Positions 33,062 through 40,760 of a DNA stretch of 64,000 bases are shown one piece after another. This DNA is from JAWKMZ01 sp041391965 (GTDB lineage: Bacteria > Bacteroidota > Bacteroidia > Flavobacteriales > Flavobacteriaceae). A model generated the notes under the pieces. That model had not been told where the DNA came from. It ran no database searches and worked only from the letters and a program-made list of their open reading frames with translations. Location of the stretch: positions 1-64,000 of the forward strand of contig JAWKMZ010000008.1 of assembly GCA_041391965.1 (NCBI GenBank). The letters run 5' to 3'. Both the position numbers and the translations under genes were made by a program. Positions within the stretch are counted from its first letter, which is position 1. Each line of letters opens with the position of its first letter.

Positions 33062-34687
33062 ATGTTATCAGTTTCTAACCTTTCTGTTCAGTTTGGTAAA
33101 CGTATCCTTTTTGATGAAGTGAATACCACGTTTAACCAAGGCAATTGCTATGGTATTATTGGTGCCAATGGCGCAGGAAAATCGACATTTTTAAAGATTC
33201 TTGCACAAAAATTAGAGCCTACTTCAGGACATGTGCATTTAGAAGCAGGCAAGCGTATGTCGGTTTTAGAACAAGACCACAACCTTTATGATGAGCATAC
33301 GGTTTTAGAAACCATCATTATGGGAAACAAACCATTATTTGCACTAAAAACGCAAATAGATGCTTTATATGCCGATTATTCTGATGAAAATGCTGACAAA
33401 ATAGGAGAGTTGCAAGTACAATTTGAAGAAATGAATGGTTGGAATGCTGATAGTGATGCGGCTGCAATGCTTTCTAACTTAGGTATCAAAGAAGAATTTC
33501 ATTATACCTTAATGAAAGATTTGGACGGAAAACAAAAAGTACGTGTGCTATTAGCCCAAGCACTATTTGGCAATCCAGATGTATTGATTATGGATGAGCC
33601 TACCAACGATTTGGATTATGAAACTATTTCGTGGTTAGAAAATTTCTTGGCTAATTATGATAACTGCGTGATTGTTGTTTCGCATGATAGACACTTTTTA
33701 GATGCAGTTTGTACACATATTTCAGATATCGATTTTGGTAAAATCAATCATTATTCTGGTAACTACACCTTTTGGTACGAATCGTCACAATTAGCTGCAA
33801 GACAACGTGCACAACAAAACAAAAAAGCAGAAGAAAAGAAAAAAGAGTTGGAAGAATTTATCCGTCGTTTTTCTGCCAACGTTGCCAAATCAAAACAAGC
33901 AACCAGCAGAAAGAAAATGATTGAAAAATTGAACATTTCAGATATTAAACCATCCAGCAGACGGTATCCTGCTATTATTTTTGAACGTGATAGAGAAGCT
34001 GGTGATCAAATTTTAAATATTGATGGTTTGGCAGCTTCAACTGATGGTGAGGTGTTGTTTCAAAATGTCGATATCAATTTGGCAAAAGGTGATAAAGTAG
34101 TCCTTTATTCAAGAGATTCAAGAGCAACCACAGCTTTTTATCAAATCATCAATGGCAACGAAAAAGCGGATGCTGGTAAATATGCTTGGGGCATTACTAC
34201 AACACAATCCTACTTGCCTTTAGACAATAGTTCATTTTTTAATAATAAACTAACCTTGGTAGACTGGTTACGTCAATGGGCTACCACTGAAGAAGAACGT
34301 GAAGAGGTATATATTAGAGGCTTTTTAGGAAAAATGATTTTTAGTGGTGAAGAAGCTTTAAAAACCGCAGACGTATTATCTGGTGGCGAAAAAGTGCGTT
34401 GTATGCTAAGTAGAATGATGATGATGAGAGCCAACGTATTAATGTTAGACGAACCAACTAATCATTTAGATTTAGAAAGTATTACAGCCTTTAACAACTC
34501 GTTATCCAATTTTAAAGGCACAGTTTTATTTACAACCCATGACCATGAGTTTGCACAAACAGTTGCTAACCGAGTGATTGAATTGACACCAAACGGAATC
34601 ATTGATAGATACATGACATTTGATGAATATATGGATGACAAAAAAATTAAAGAACTGCGCGACAAAATGTACGCAGTTACAGCTTAA
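33062..34687 (+). CDS. ABC-F family ATPase, YbiT-like, with one degenerate composite site
   Basis: This 541-residue soluble protein has two ABC domains joined by the charged linker typical of ABC-F ('QLAARQRAQQNKKAEEKKKELEEFIRRFSANVAKSKQATSRKKMIEKL', about residues 240-290). ABC-F proteins act on the ribosome to relieve stalls or antibiotics. Domain 1 has an intact Walker A (GANGAGKS, about residues 34-41) and Walker B 'VLIMDEPTNDLD', but its signature reads 'DLDGKQKVRVLL' rather than LSGGQ. Domain 2 has an intact signature 'LSGGEKVRCML' and 'VLMLDEPTNHLD', but its Walker A position reads 'LYSRDSRATTAFY' with no P-loop lysine. The E. coli YbiT type is the nearest match. Ribosome function is inferred. 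Confidence 0.9.
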   Translation: MLSVSNLSVQFGKRILFDEVNTTFNQGNCYGIIGANGAGKSTFLKILAQKLEPTSGHVHLEAGKRMSVLEQDHNLYDEHTVLETIIMGNKPLFALKTQIDALYADYSDENADKIGELQVQFEEMNGWNADSDAAAMLSNLGIKEEFHYTLMKDLDGKQKVRVLLAQALFGNPDVLIMDEPTNDLDYETISWLENFLANYDNCVIVVSHDRHFLDAVCTHISDIDFGKINHYSGNYTFWYESSQLAARQRAQQNKKAEEKKKELEEFIRRFSANVAKSKQATSRKKMIEKLNISDIKPSSRRYPAIIFERDREAGDQILNIDGLAASTDGEVLFQNVDINLAKGDKVVLYSRDSRATTAFYQIINGNEKADAGKYAWGITTTQSYLPLDNSSFFNNKLTLVDWLRQWATTEEEREEVYIRGFLGKMIFSGEEALKTADVLSGGEKVRCMLSRMMMMRANVLMLDEPTNHLDLESITAFNNSLSNFKGTVLFTTHDHEFAQTVANRVIELTPNGIIDRYMTFDEYMDDKKIKELRDKMYAVTA

Positions 34688-34693
34688 ATTTGT

Positions 34694-34723
34694 AAAAGTC
34701 CTGAAGAAATTCAGGACTTTTTT
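34694..34723 (+). terminator. Bidirectional terminator after the ABC-F gene
   Basis: AAAAGTCCTGAA and TTCAGGACTTTTTT pair perfectly around a GAAA tetraloop. The right end overlaps the stop codon of the convergent DUF2007 gene. Confidence 0.85.
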
Positions 34724-34958
34724 ATACTTCCAATTCTTCTTTTACGGCTTCAATAATAGGAATAGCATGATCTAACTCGTCTTTACTTACGTAGAGTTCT
34801 TGATATCCTTGTATGGCAGAACCAAAACCTGCCAATCGTCCTGATTCTGATTCATCTTTGATAATGCCTGTAATTCCTGCACTATCCAATCGGTCCATTA
34901 CTAATTGTACAATAATAAAACTTCCCGAAAATACCTTAATGTAGTTACTGTCTGTCAT
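34722..34958 (-). CDS. DUF2007 family small protein
   Basis: The ATG at 34956-34958 gives MTDSNYIKVFSGSFIIVQLV and 78 residues; a longer frame begins at a TTG 12 codons upstream and is less likely. It matches DUF2007 ('putative signal transducing protein'): a ferredoxin-like fold with 'YIKVFSGSFIIVQLVMDRLDSAGITGIIKDESES', 'GFGSAIQGYQELYVSKDELDHAIPIIEAVKEEL'. The family often sits next to other small cytoplasmic regulators and has no established function. It is convergent with the ABC-F gene, sharing its terminator. Confidence 0.85.
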   Translation of the reverse strand: MTDSNYIKVFSGSFIIVQLVMDRLDSAGITGIIKDESESGRLAGFGSAIQGYQELYVSKDELDHAIPIIEAVKEELEV

Positions 34959-35047
34959 AAATCCGTTGCTTAAATAATAAGCTATAAGATACAAAAAAAT
35001 ACAATGTGTTTGGTTTTTGCTGTTCGTTAATTGTATGTTAAAATAAA

Positions 35048-35063
35048 AGGGTTATAAAACCCT
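35048..35063. repeat. Perfect hairpin upstream of the fasciclin gene
   Basis: AGGGTT-ATAA-AACCCT is a perfect 6-base-arm hairpin in the 173-base region between the DUF2007 and fasciclin genes. It lies 69 bases ahead of the fasciclin start codon and could be an operator or RNA leader fold. Function is not shown. Confidence 0.4.
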
Positions 35064-35131
35064 AAATATCAATTTCTCGTATGTGTTGCTGTAATTAAAA
35101 AATTAAAACACTCACTTAAAATTTAAAAACT

Positions 35132-35746
35132 ATGAAATTATCAAAATTAGTTAGCAGTGTACTTTTAGTAGGAACATTGCTTGTTGGACACAGCTTTTTT
35201 GCTCAAAACAAAATGATGAAAGAAGGCAAAATGATGAAGAAAGACAAAATGATGAAAGAAGACACCAAAATGGTTGGTGGAGCAGCCATGTATTCCACTA
35301 AAAACATTATTGAAAATGCTGTAAATTCTAAAGATCATACGACTTTGGTTGCAGCAGTAAAAGCAGCCGATTTGGTTGATGTATTATCAAGTAAAGGCCC
35401 TTTTACGGTTTTTGCGCCAACCAATGAGGCCTTTGATAAGTTGCCAAAAGGAACTGTGGAAACCTTACTAAAACCTGAAAACAAAGCAACATTGCAAAAC
35501 ATACTTAAATACCATGTGGTTGCTGGGAAATGGAGTGCAAAAGACCTTGTAAAGCTTATCAAAAAGGGAAATGGAAAAGCAAGCATCAAAACCGTTAGTG
35601 GTGGCATTTTAACAGCTTGGACTAAAGGTAATGATGTGTATGTAACAGATGAAAACGGAAATTCGGCAAAAGTGACTATTGCTGATGTAAACCAATCTAA
35701 TGGTGTTATTCATGTGATTGATACAGTGCTTTTGCCAAAATCTTAA
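35132..35746 (+). CDS. Fasciclin domain secreted protein
   Basis: The 204-residue product has a signal peptide ending in 'GHSFFAQ'. A lysine/methionine-rich repeat follows ('NKMMKEGKMMKKDKMMKEDTKMVGG', built of KMMKE-type units, about residues 27-50). One fasciclin (FAS1) domain covers about residues 58-204: 'NIIENAVNSKDHTTLVAAVKAADLVDVLSSKGPFTVFAPTNEAFDKLPKGTVETLLKPENKATLQNILKYHVVAGK' and 'VTIADVNQSNGVIHVIDTVLLP'. FAS1 proteins mediate adhesion or bind hydrophobic ligands at the surface. The methionine-lysine repeat is unusual and could bind metal or act as a spacer; this is inference. A terminator follows. Confidence 0.9.
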   Translation: MKLSKLVSSVLLVGTLLVGHSFFAQNKMMKEGKMMKKDKMMKEDTKMVGGAAMYSTKNIIENAVNSKDHTTLVAAVKAADLVDVLSSKGPFTVFAPTNEAFDKLPKGTVETLLKPENKATLQNILKYHVVAGKWSAKDLVKLIKKGNGKASIKTVSGGILTAWTKGNDVYVTDENGNSAKVTIADVNQSNGVIHVIDTVLLPKS

Positions 35747-35779
35747 ACTTATTTCATTTCAAAATTGCTATGAAAATGA

Positions 35780-35819
35780 AAAACCTCTTCACCTTAATTA
35801 AGGAGCGAAGAGGTTTTTT
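35780..35819 (+). terminator. Terminator after the fasciclin gene
   Basis: AAAACCTCTTC (35780-35790) pairs with GAAGAGGTTTTTT (35807-35819). A 12-base palindrome CCTTAATTAAGG sits inside the loop, giving a two-tier fold like the one between mqo and clpB. Confidence 0.85.
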
Positions 35820-35839
35820 CTTGCTATTAATCGGGATTT

Positions 35840-36097
35840 TTAATTGTCTATGGAACCTAAAACACGTTTCATAAAATTGTTTAGTGCTTCCTTTTTTGGA
35901 GTACCATCTTTTATCATTTTAGTCACTTCAATAGCACCATACATGTTTGAAATGAGTTCACCAATAACATCCAATTCTTCATCTTTTAATGAAGGCACTT
36001 CTGTTAAGGCTTCCAAAGTTTCAATGGTTTCTATAACAAAATCTTCATCATTGTCTTCAATAAATTGCGTAAGATGTTTTATAATAGGTAATTTCAT
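35840..36097 (-). CDS. DUF6952 family small protein in the peroxiredoxin operon
   Basis: The 85-residue cytoplasmic protein reads MKLPIIKHLTQFIEDNDEDF and continues with 'TLEALTEVPSLKDEELDVIGELISNMYGAIEVTKMIKDGTPKKEALNNFMKRVLGS'. It is mostly helical with acidic N-terminal residues and no cysteine, so it is not itself a redox protein. It matches a small family (I believe DUF6952) found beside thioredoxin in Flavobacteriaceae. Function is unknown. It is the last gene of the prx-trx run, 19 bases after the thioredoxin stop; its constant position suggests a partner role, which is inference. The opposite strand also has an 85-codon frame, regarded as a shadow. Confidence 0.75.
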   Translation of the reverse strand: MKLPIIKHLTQFIEDNDEDFVIETIETLEALTEVPSLKDEELDVIGELISNMYGAIEVTKMIKDGTPKKEALNNFMKRVLGSIDN

Positions 36098-36116
36098 TTA
36101 AAAAGTAATTTAATAG

Positions 36117-36422
36117 TTAAACAACTTCGTTTACTAAATCTTGTAAGACTTCAAATTTGTTTGTTTGTACTTGGTTTACAAATACTCCATCTTTAAAAGT
36201 TGCAAAGGTTGGTAAATTGTCAACAGTTGCCAGCTTACGCGATTCAGGAAATTTTTCAGCATCAGCAATTACAAAAGTGGCATTGTTTTGCTCTGAAGCT
36301 AATTTTTTAAACTTAGGCTTCATAATACGACAGTTGCCGCACCAAGTGGCGGAATATTGCACAATAACAATAGCATTGGCTTTAATAATGTCTTGTAAGT
36401 TATCTTGTTCTAATTCTTGCAT
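36117..36422 (-). CDS. Thioredoxin family protein
   Basis: The 101-residue product is a single thioredoxin domain with the active site 'VQYSATWCGNCRIMKPKFKKLA' (C28 and C31; CGNC instead of the usual CGPC) and a proline-containing 'VDNLPTFATFKDG' strand. There is no signal peptide, so it works in the cytoplasm. It probably reduces the peroxiredoxin encoded just upstream (start 87 bases before) by dithiol exchange. The altered dipeptide between the cysteines should change the redox potential. DUF6952 follows. Confidence 0.92.
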   Translation of the reverse strand: MQELEQDNLQDIIKANAIVIVQYSATWCGNCRIMKPKFKKLASEQNNATFVIADAEKFPESRKLATVDNLPTFATFKDGVFVNQVQTNKFEVLQDLVNEVV

Positions 36423-36452
36423 AATTGTTGAGTTTATTCAAAAACCAATTAC

Positions 36453-36503
36453 CAAATTCCAAGCAATGATGTCTTGAAATTTGGAATTTGAATATTGGAA
36501 TTT
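36453..36503. repeat. Inverted and repeated TTGGAATTT motifs between trx and prx
   Basis: CAAATTCCAA (36453-36462) and TTGGAATTTG (36481-36490) are perfect 10-base complements, and a second ATTGGAATTT copy occurs at 36494-36503. The repeats sit in the 87-base gap between two genes of one transcript. Hairpin or processing signal are possible; I have no firm name for them. Confidence 0.5.
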
Positions 36504-36509
36504 AATGTT

Positions 36510-37148
36510 TTAGTGTGTTGCCAAATAAGCAGCAGTGCCTTTTCGGTCGGCTGTCATAGCGTCTTTGCCTTCTTCCCAGTTAGCAGGACACACTTCACCT
36601 TTTTCTTGTACATGAGTATATGCGTCAATTAAGCGCAAATATTCATTAACATTACGTCCAACTGGCATATGGTTAATACCTTCATGAAACACAGTGCCTT
36701 CTTCATCAATAAGATAGGTGGCTCTGTAAGTTACGTTGTCTCCTTCCACTACAAATAATCCTGTATTTTCATCATAGTCACCTTCGGTAACATCTAATAT
36801 TCCTAAAGCCGATGCTAAATTTCTGTTGGTATCTGCCAAAATTGGGTAGGTAACTCCTTCAATACCTCCATTGTCTTTAGCGGTGTTTAACCAAGCAAAA
36901 TGAACTTCTGGTGTATCGCAAGAAGCACCAATAACAAGTGTGTTGCGTTTTTCAAATTCTTTTAATGCTGCTTGGAATGCGTGTAACTCGGTTGGGCACA
37001 CAAAGGTGAAATCTTTTGGATACCAAAATAATACTACTTTTTTCTTGTTGTTAACGGCTTCTTCAAGGACGTTCACTTTAAAAGTGTCTCCCATGTCATT
37101 CATTGCGTCAACGTTTAAATTTGGAAATTTTCTTCCTACAATTGCCAT
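36510..37148 (-). CDS. 2-Cys peroxiredoxin (AhpC/Tsa type)
   Basis: The 212-residue product reduces hydrogen peroxide and alkyl hydroperoxides. It carries the peroxidatic cysteine in 'FWYPKDFTFVCPTELHAFQ' (C51) and the resolving cysteine in 'GEVCPANWEEG' (C187), as in typical 2-Cys peroxiredoxins, plus the C-terminal tail that swaps between subunits. The conserved arginine lies in 'GRNVNEYLRLIDAY'. It is cytoplasmic and starts the three-gene run with thioredoxin and DUF6952. A -7 box TATCTTTG is present at 37186-37193 on the minus strand, 37 bases upstream. Confidence 0.95.
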   Translation of the reverse strand: MAIVGRKFPNLNVDAMNDMGDTFKVNVLEEAVNNKKKVVLFWYPKDFTFVCPTELHAFQAALKEFEKRNTLVIGASCDTPEVHFAWLNTAKDNGGIEGVTYPILADTNRNLASALGILDVTEGDYDENTGLFVVEGDNVTYRATYLIDEEGTVFHEGINHMPVGRNVNEYLRLIDAYTHVQEKGEVCPANWEEGKDAMTADRKGTAAYLATH

Positions 37149-37185
37149 GTGTTTAGGTTTTATAAATTAGTAATTTTTCTTAGTA

Positions 37186-37193
37186 CAAAGATA
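37186..37193 (-). promoter_or_regulatory. -7 box of the peroxiredoxin operon
   Basis: CAAAGATA on the plus strand reads TATCTTTG on the minus strand, an exact TAnnTTTG, 37 bases before the start codon. A TTG element at the usual distance is not evident. Confidence 0.5.
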
Positions 37194-37293
37194 TAAACAC
37201 AAAGCTTAATAAGGTGATTTTAAAATTCTAATTTTTAATAATTCAATAGATTTTGACTATAGCTATTGATTAATAATATAATTTTTAGTTATT

Positions 37294-38778
37294 CTATTTT
37301 TTATCTGAAAGTTGCTTAATTTTAATTTTAAATGCTGCAAAAAGTAAAGTCATAAAAGGGCTCAACCAATTAAAAATGGCATAAATAAAGTAATCAAAAG
37401 TGCTAACGCCTAATACACCAGATTGATAAGCGCCACAGGTGTTCCAAGGCACTAAAACTGAAGTTACTGTACCACTATCTTCTAAAGTTCTTGAAAGATT
37501 TTCTGGTGCCAACCCTTTAGCTTTAAATGCTTTGGCATACATTTTTCCAGGAACTACAATTGCTAAATATTGATCACTTGCTGTAACGTTCAAAGCCAAA
37601 CAGCTTGCAACGGTACTTGCAAATAGTCCAAACGTGGTGTGAAATAATTTTAATAGCGCTTTGCTAATGGTGGTTAATGCGCCAATAGCATCCATTATGC
37701 CTCCAAAAACCATGGCACAAAGTATCAGCCAAATTGTTCCCATCATTTTACTCATACCGCCAGATGTAAATAAATCTTTTAAAACGGTGTTTTCTGTTGG
37801 AATACTTGTTTCTACAGTTATTGCATTCATAATTCCTTTATATCCTGAAGTAAAATCTAAACTTGAGCCTCCACCAATGTTGGCTACAATTTGTGGCTGA
37901 AATATAAGTGCTGCCACTCCTCCTAAAAGCGTACCTATAAGTAAGGCGATAAGAGGAGGTGTTTTTTTAACAATCAAAACAACGACTAAAACCGGAACGA
38001 CAAATAGCCAAGGACTGACATTGATAGACGCTTTTAAATCTTGTAAAATTAAATGTGTATCTGCTGTACCATGCGTTTCTAAATTAAGTCCTATTATAAT
38101 AAAAACAATTAAAGTAATGATAATTGTAGGGGTTGTTGTTATAAGCATATATCTTATGTGCGTAAACAAATCGGTTCCAGCCATAGCAGGAGCAAGGTTG
38201 GTAGTATCACTCATAGGTGAAATTTTATCTCCAAAATACGCACCTGATAATACCGCTCCTGCGGTCATGCTTAACGGTACGCCTAATGCACCAGCAATAC
38301 CAACAAGTGCAATACCAACAGTTGCTGATGTTGTCCAACTACTTCCTGTTGCTACGGAGATAATGGCACAAATAATAACACAGGCTGCTAAAAAAATAGT
38401 AGGATTTAAAACTTGCAATCCATAATAAATCATACTTGGTATAATACCACTAATAAGCCAAGTGCCTGCCAAAGCGCCAACCATTAATAAAATAAGAATG
38501 GCTCCTGCTGTCGATTTTATATTTTCGGCAACTTCTTCCATCATTTGTTCAAACGTTACTTTGTTAAACAAGCCAACAATAGCAGCTACCGCACCACCCA
38601 ATAATAGTATAAACTGATTAGAACCACTTAAGGCATCATCTCCAAACGTATGGACATTATAAGCAAGCATTCCAACTAAAGCTAAAACAGGAATTAAGGC
38701 TTCCCAAATATTTAATTCTTTGTTGGTTACAATGTGTTCGTCTTGTGGTAAGCTTGGTTTGATGTCTTGACTTTTCAT
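37294..38778 (-). CDS. nhaC: Na+/H+ antiporter NhaC
   Basis: This 494-residue inner-membrane protein matches the NhaC family, with about 12-13 helices and the conserved lines 'GSNQFILLLGGAVAAIVGLFNKVTF', 'WLISGIIPSMIYYGLQVLNP', 'ATGSSWTTSATVGIALVGIAGALGVP', 'AGAVLSGAYFGDKISPMSDTTNLAPAMAGTDLFTHIRYML' and 'ALTTISKALLKLFHTTFGLFASTVASC'. It exchanges sodium for protons and is unrelated in sequence to NhaA at 11497. The signature 'GDKISPMSDTTNLAP' identifies the family. It sits alone, 131 bases from the trans-sulfuration gene upstream, and no matched -7 box was found. Confidence 0.93.
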   Translation of the reverse strand: MKSQDIKPSLPQDEHIVTNKELNIWEALIPVLALVGMLAYNVHTFGDDALSGSNQFILLLGGAVAAIVGLFNKVTFEQMMEEVAENIKSTAGAILILLMVGALAGTWLISGIIPSMIYYGLQVLNPTIFLAACVIICAIISVATGSSWTTSATVGIALVGIAGALGVPLSMTAGAVLSGAYFGDKISPMSDTTNLAPAMAGTDLFTHIRYMLITTTPTIIITLIVFIIIGLNLETHGTADTHLILQDLKASINVSPWLFVVPVLVVVLIVKKTPPLIALLIGTLLGGVAALIFQPQIVANIGGGSSLDFTSGYKGIMNAITVETSIPTENTVLKDLFTSGGMSKMMGTIWLILCAMVFGGIMDAIGALTTISKALLKLFHTTFGLFASTVASCLALNVTASDQYLAIVVPGKMYAKAFKAKGLAPENLSRTLEDSGTVTSVLVPWNTCGAYQSGVLGVSTFDYFIYAIFNWLSPFMTLLFAAFKIKIKQLSDKK

Positions 38779-38852
38779 GCAGATGGATACTTAAATTAAT
38801 AATTTTTGAAGCGTAATGTTACGATTTTAGATGTAGTTACACAAATACAAAT

Positions 38853-38884
38853 AAAAAAGCCAGAAAATATTTTCTGGCTTTTTT
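38853..38884 (-). terminator. Terminator after the trans-sulfuration gene
   Basis: AAAAAGCCAGAAAATATTTTCTGGCTTTTT is a near-perfect 14-base-arm hairpin with A and T runs on both sides. It lies directly downstream of the gene ending at 38909 and upstream of nhaC on the same strand. Confidence 0.85.
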
Positions 38885-38908
38885 ATATAATGCTTTGATT
38901 TTAAAATC

Positions 38909-40129
38909 TTAAACACTTGCTGTTTTAGTGTCTAAAATACCTAAGGATTCCATACAAGCTTTCATAATTTGATAAGTGCGTTCTATATCGGCATCTAATC
39001 CTATTGAAAAACGAATCAATCCATCACTCAATCCCATTTCTTTTTGTTCCTCTTCTGGTATTTCTGATGAAGTTGAACTTCCTGGTGCGCTAAATAAGGT
39101 TTTATAAAACCCTAAACTTACCGCCAAATACCCAAGATTTTTTTCTTGCATCATTTCCATAAGCGCATTGGCTTTGTCTAAAGAACCAACATCTAAGGTC
39201 ATCATACCTCCAAAACCGTATTTGTCATACATCATTGCTTTATATAACGCATGCGATGGATGTGATCGAAGTCCAGGATAGACTGTTTTTAGTCCATCGG
39301 CTTCAAATTTTTGAGCTAAAAATAGTGCATTTTTACTATGTTGTTCCATTCTAATATGCAGTGTTCTTAAATTTTTCAAAACAGAAGCAGCACGCAAACT
39401 GTCCATGGTTGCTCCCAAAAGCATACAAGCACCATCATTGACGTTGCGTAAATCGTTGATGAATTCTTGTGTGCCACAAACCACTCCTCCAACAGTATCA
39501 CTGGAACCGTTGATAAACTTTGTCAAACTATGTATAACAATGTCTGCACCCAATTGTGCAGGCGAAATACTTAAAGGCGAAAAGGTATTGTCCACCACCA
39601 ATTTTAAATGATGACGTTTGGCAATCTCAGCCAATCCACGAATATCGGCTACTTCTAAAAGCGGATTGCTAACCGATTCGCAATACAAAACTTTGGTGTT
39701 TTTAGTAATAGCGGCTTCAACTGCATCCAATTTTGTAATGTCCACAAATGACGTAGAGATTCCCATTCTTGGTGTAAAATTCTTTAAAAAAGCATAAGTT
39801 CCACCATAAATCGTTCGGCTGCTGACTACATGATCACCATTGTTACACAATTGCAAAATAACTGGTGTAATGGCACCCATTCCTGAAGCAGTAACGTTAG
39901 CAGTTTCTGTGCCTTCCATTGCTGCCAATGCTTCACCTAAATATAAGTTAGAAGGTGAGGAGTGGCGCGAATACAAATAGCAACCATCTGCATTGCCTTC
40001 AAAGGTGTCAAACATTGTTTTTGCTGAAAGGAAGGTATAAGTTGAGGAATCAGAAATGGAAGGGTTAACACCTCCAAATTCGCCAAAATATTGTAAATCT
40101 TGTATATTGTTTGCGGGTTTAAATGCCAT
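38909..40129 (-). CDS. Trans-sulfuration-family PLP enzyme (methionine gamma-lyase/O-acetylhomoserine sulfhydrylase-like)
   Basis: The 406-residue product is a Cys/Met-metabolism PLP enzyme of the gamma-family. Key lines are 'YLYSRHSSPSNLYLGEALAAMEGTETANVTASGMGAI', 'HVVSSRTIYGGTYAFLKNF', 'VVDNTFSPLSISPAQLGADIVIHSLTKFINGSSDTVGGVVCG' with the PLP lysine in SLTK, and 'GFYKTLFSAPGSSTSSEIPEEEQKEMGLSDGLIRFSIGLD'. Members catalyse gamma-lyase, gamma-synthase or sulfhydrylase reactions on methionine, homocysteine or acylhomoserine; which one cannot be told here. The gene is divergent from an Lrp/AsnC regulator, which suggests amino-acid control. Confidence 0.88.
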   Translation of the reverse strand: MAFKPANNIQDLQYFGEFGGVNPSISDSSTYTFLSAKTMFDTFEGNADGCYLYSRHSSPSNLYLGEALAAMEGTETANVTASGMGAITPVILQLCNNGDHVVSSRTIYGGTYAFLKNFTPRMGISTSFVDITKLDAVEAAITKNTKVLYCESVSNPLLEVADIRGLAEIAKRHHLKLVVDNTFSPLSISPAQLGADIVIHSLTKFINGSSDTVGGVVCGTQEFINDLRNVNDGACMLLGATMDSLRAASVLKNLRTLHIRMEQHSKNALFLAQKFEADGLKTVYPGLRSHPSHALYKAMMYDKYGFGGMMTLDVGSLDKANALMEMMQEKNLGYLAVSLGFYKTLFSAPGSSTSSEIPEEEQKEMGLSDGLIRFSIGLDADIERTYQIMKACMESLGILDTKTASV

Positions 40130-40296
40130 AATGTGTCATATTTTTTAGTTACTTAAGTATCAAAAATCCGATGATTTAGACAATTTATCAATAGACATCT
40201 TTTTATTTAGATAATAAATCTATGAATTGTCGTTATAATAGTTATATTTATTGTTTTAAACAAAATTCTTTAACTTCCCCTGAAAATTCGTCTTTT

Positions 40297-40755
40297 ATGA
40301 TTTTTGATACCATTGATAAAAAACTTTTAAAATTATTACAACACGATTGCAAACAAACCAATAAGGAGCTTTCCAATAAGCTAAATTTATCCGTAACAGC
40401 CGTTTATGAACGCATTAAAAAACTTGAAAAAGAAGGCGTAATCAATAAGTATGTGGCTTTAGTTACTAATGAAAAAGTTGAAAAAGCCTTTGTGGCTTTT
40501 TGTCATATCAAATTGGTACAACACACGCAAGAGTATGTGGTTAAATTTGAAAATGAAGTCGCTAACTTGCCCGAAGTTATGGAATGTTACCATATTAGTG
40601 GCGATTATGACTATCTCTTAAAAGTAATAGTAAAAAATATGGAAGCCTTTAGAGAGTTTATGGTTAACAAACTCACTTCCATCAATCATATTGGCAGTAC
40701 ACACAGTATGTTTGTCATCAACCAAGTGAGGCATACCACAGTAATACCTATTTAA
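40297..40755 (+). CDS. Lrp/AsnC family transcriptional regulator
   Basis: The ATG at 40297 gives MIFDTIDKKLLKLLQHDCKQ and 152 residues, the normal length; a frame starting 25 codons upstream is less likely. It has the N-terminal helix-turn-helix ('TNKELSNKLNLSVTAVYERIKKLEKEGVINKYVALV', about residues 19-55) and the RAM domain ('VAFCHIKLVQHTQEYVVKFENEVANLPEVMECYHISGDYDYLLKVIVKNMEAFREFMVNKLTSINHIGSTHSMFVINQVRHTT'). It binds amino acids and reshapes DNA as oligomers. It is divergent from the trans-sulfuration gene and probably controls it; the shared 167-base region contains a loose GACAATT/AATTGTC dyad (40179-40231). Confidence 0.92.
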   Translation: MIFDTIDKKLLKLLQHDCKQTNKELSNKLNLSVTAVYERIKKLEKEGVINKYVALVTNEKVEKAFVAFCHIKLVQHTQEYVVKFENEVANLPEVMECYHISGDYDYLLKVIVKNMEAFREFMVNKLTSINHIGSTHSMFVINQVRHTTVIPI

Positions 40756-40760
40756 AACAT

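Noticed and set aside
35844..36101. 85-codon plus-strand frame opposite the DUF6952 gene
   Set aside because: The minus-strand frame matches a small family and fits the redox operon; the plus frame shows no known pattern.
40179..40231. Loose GACAATT/AATTGTC dyad as a confirmed Lrp operator
   Set aside because: The arms are only 7 bases with a long spacer, so it is mentioned in the Lrp entry but not called as a site.
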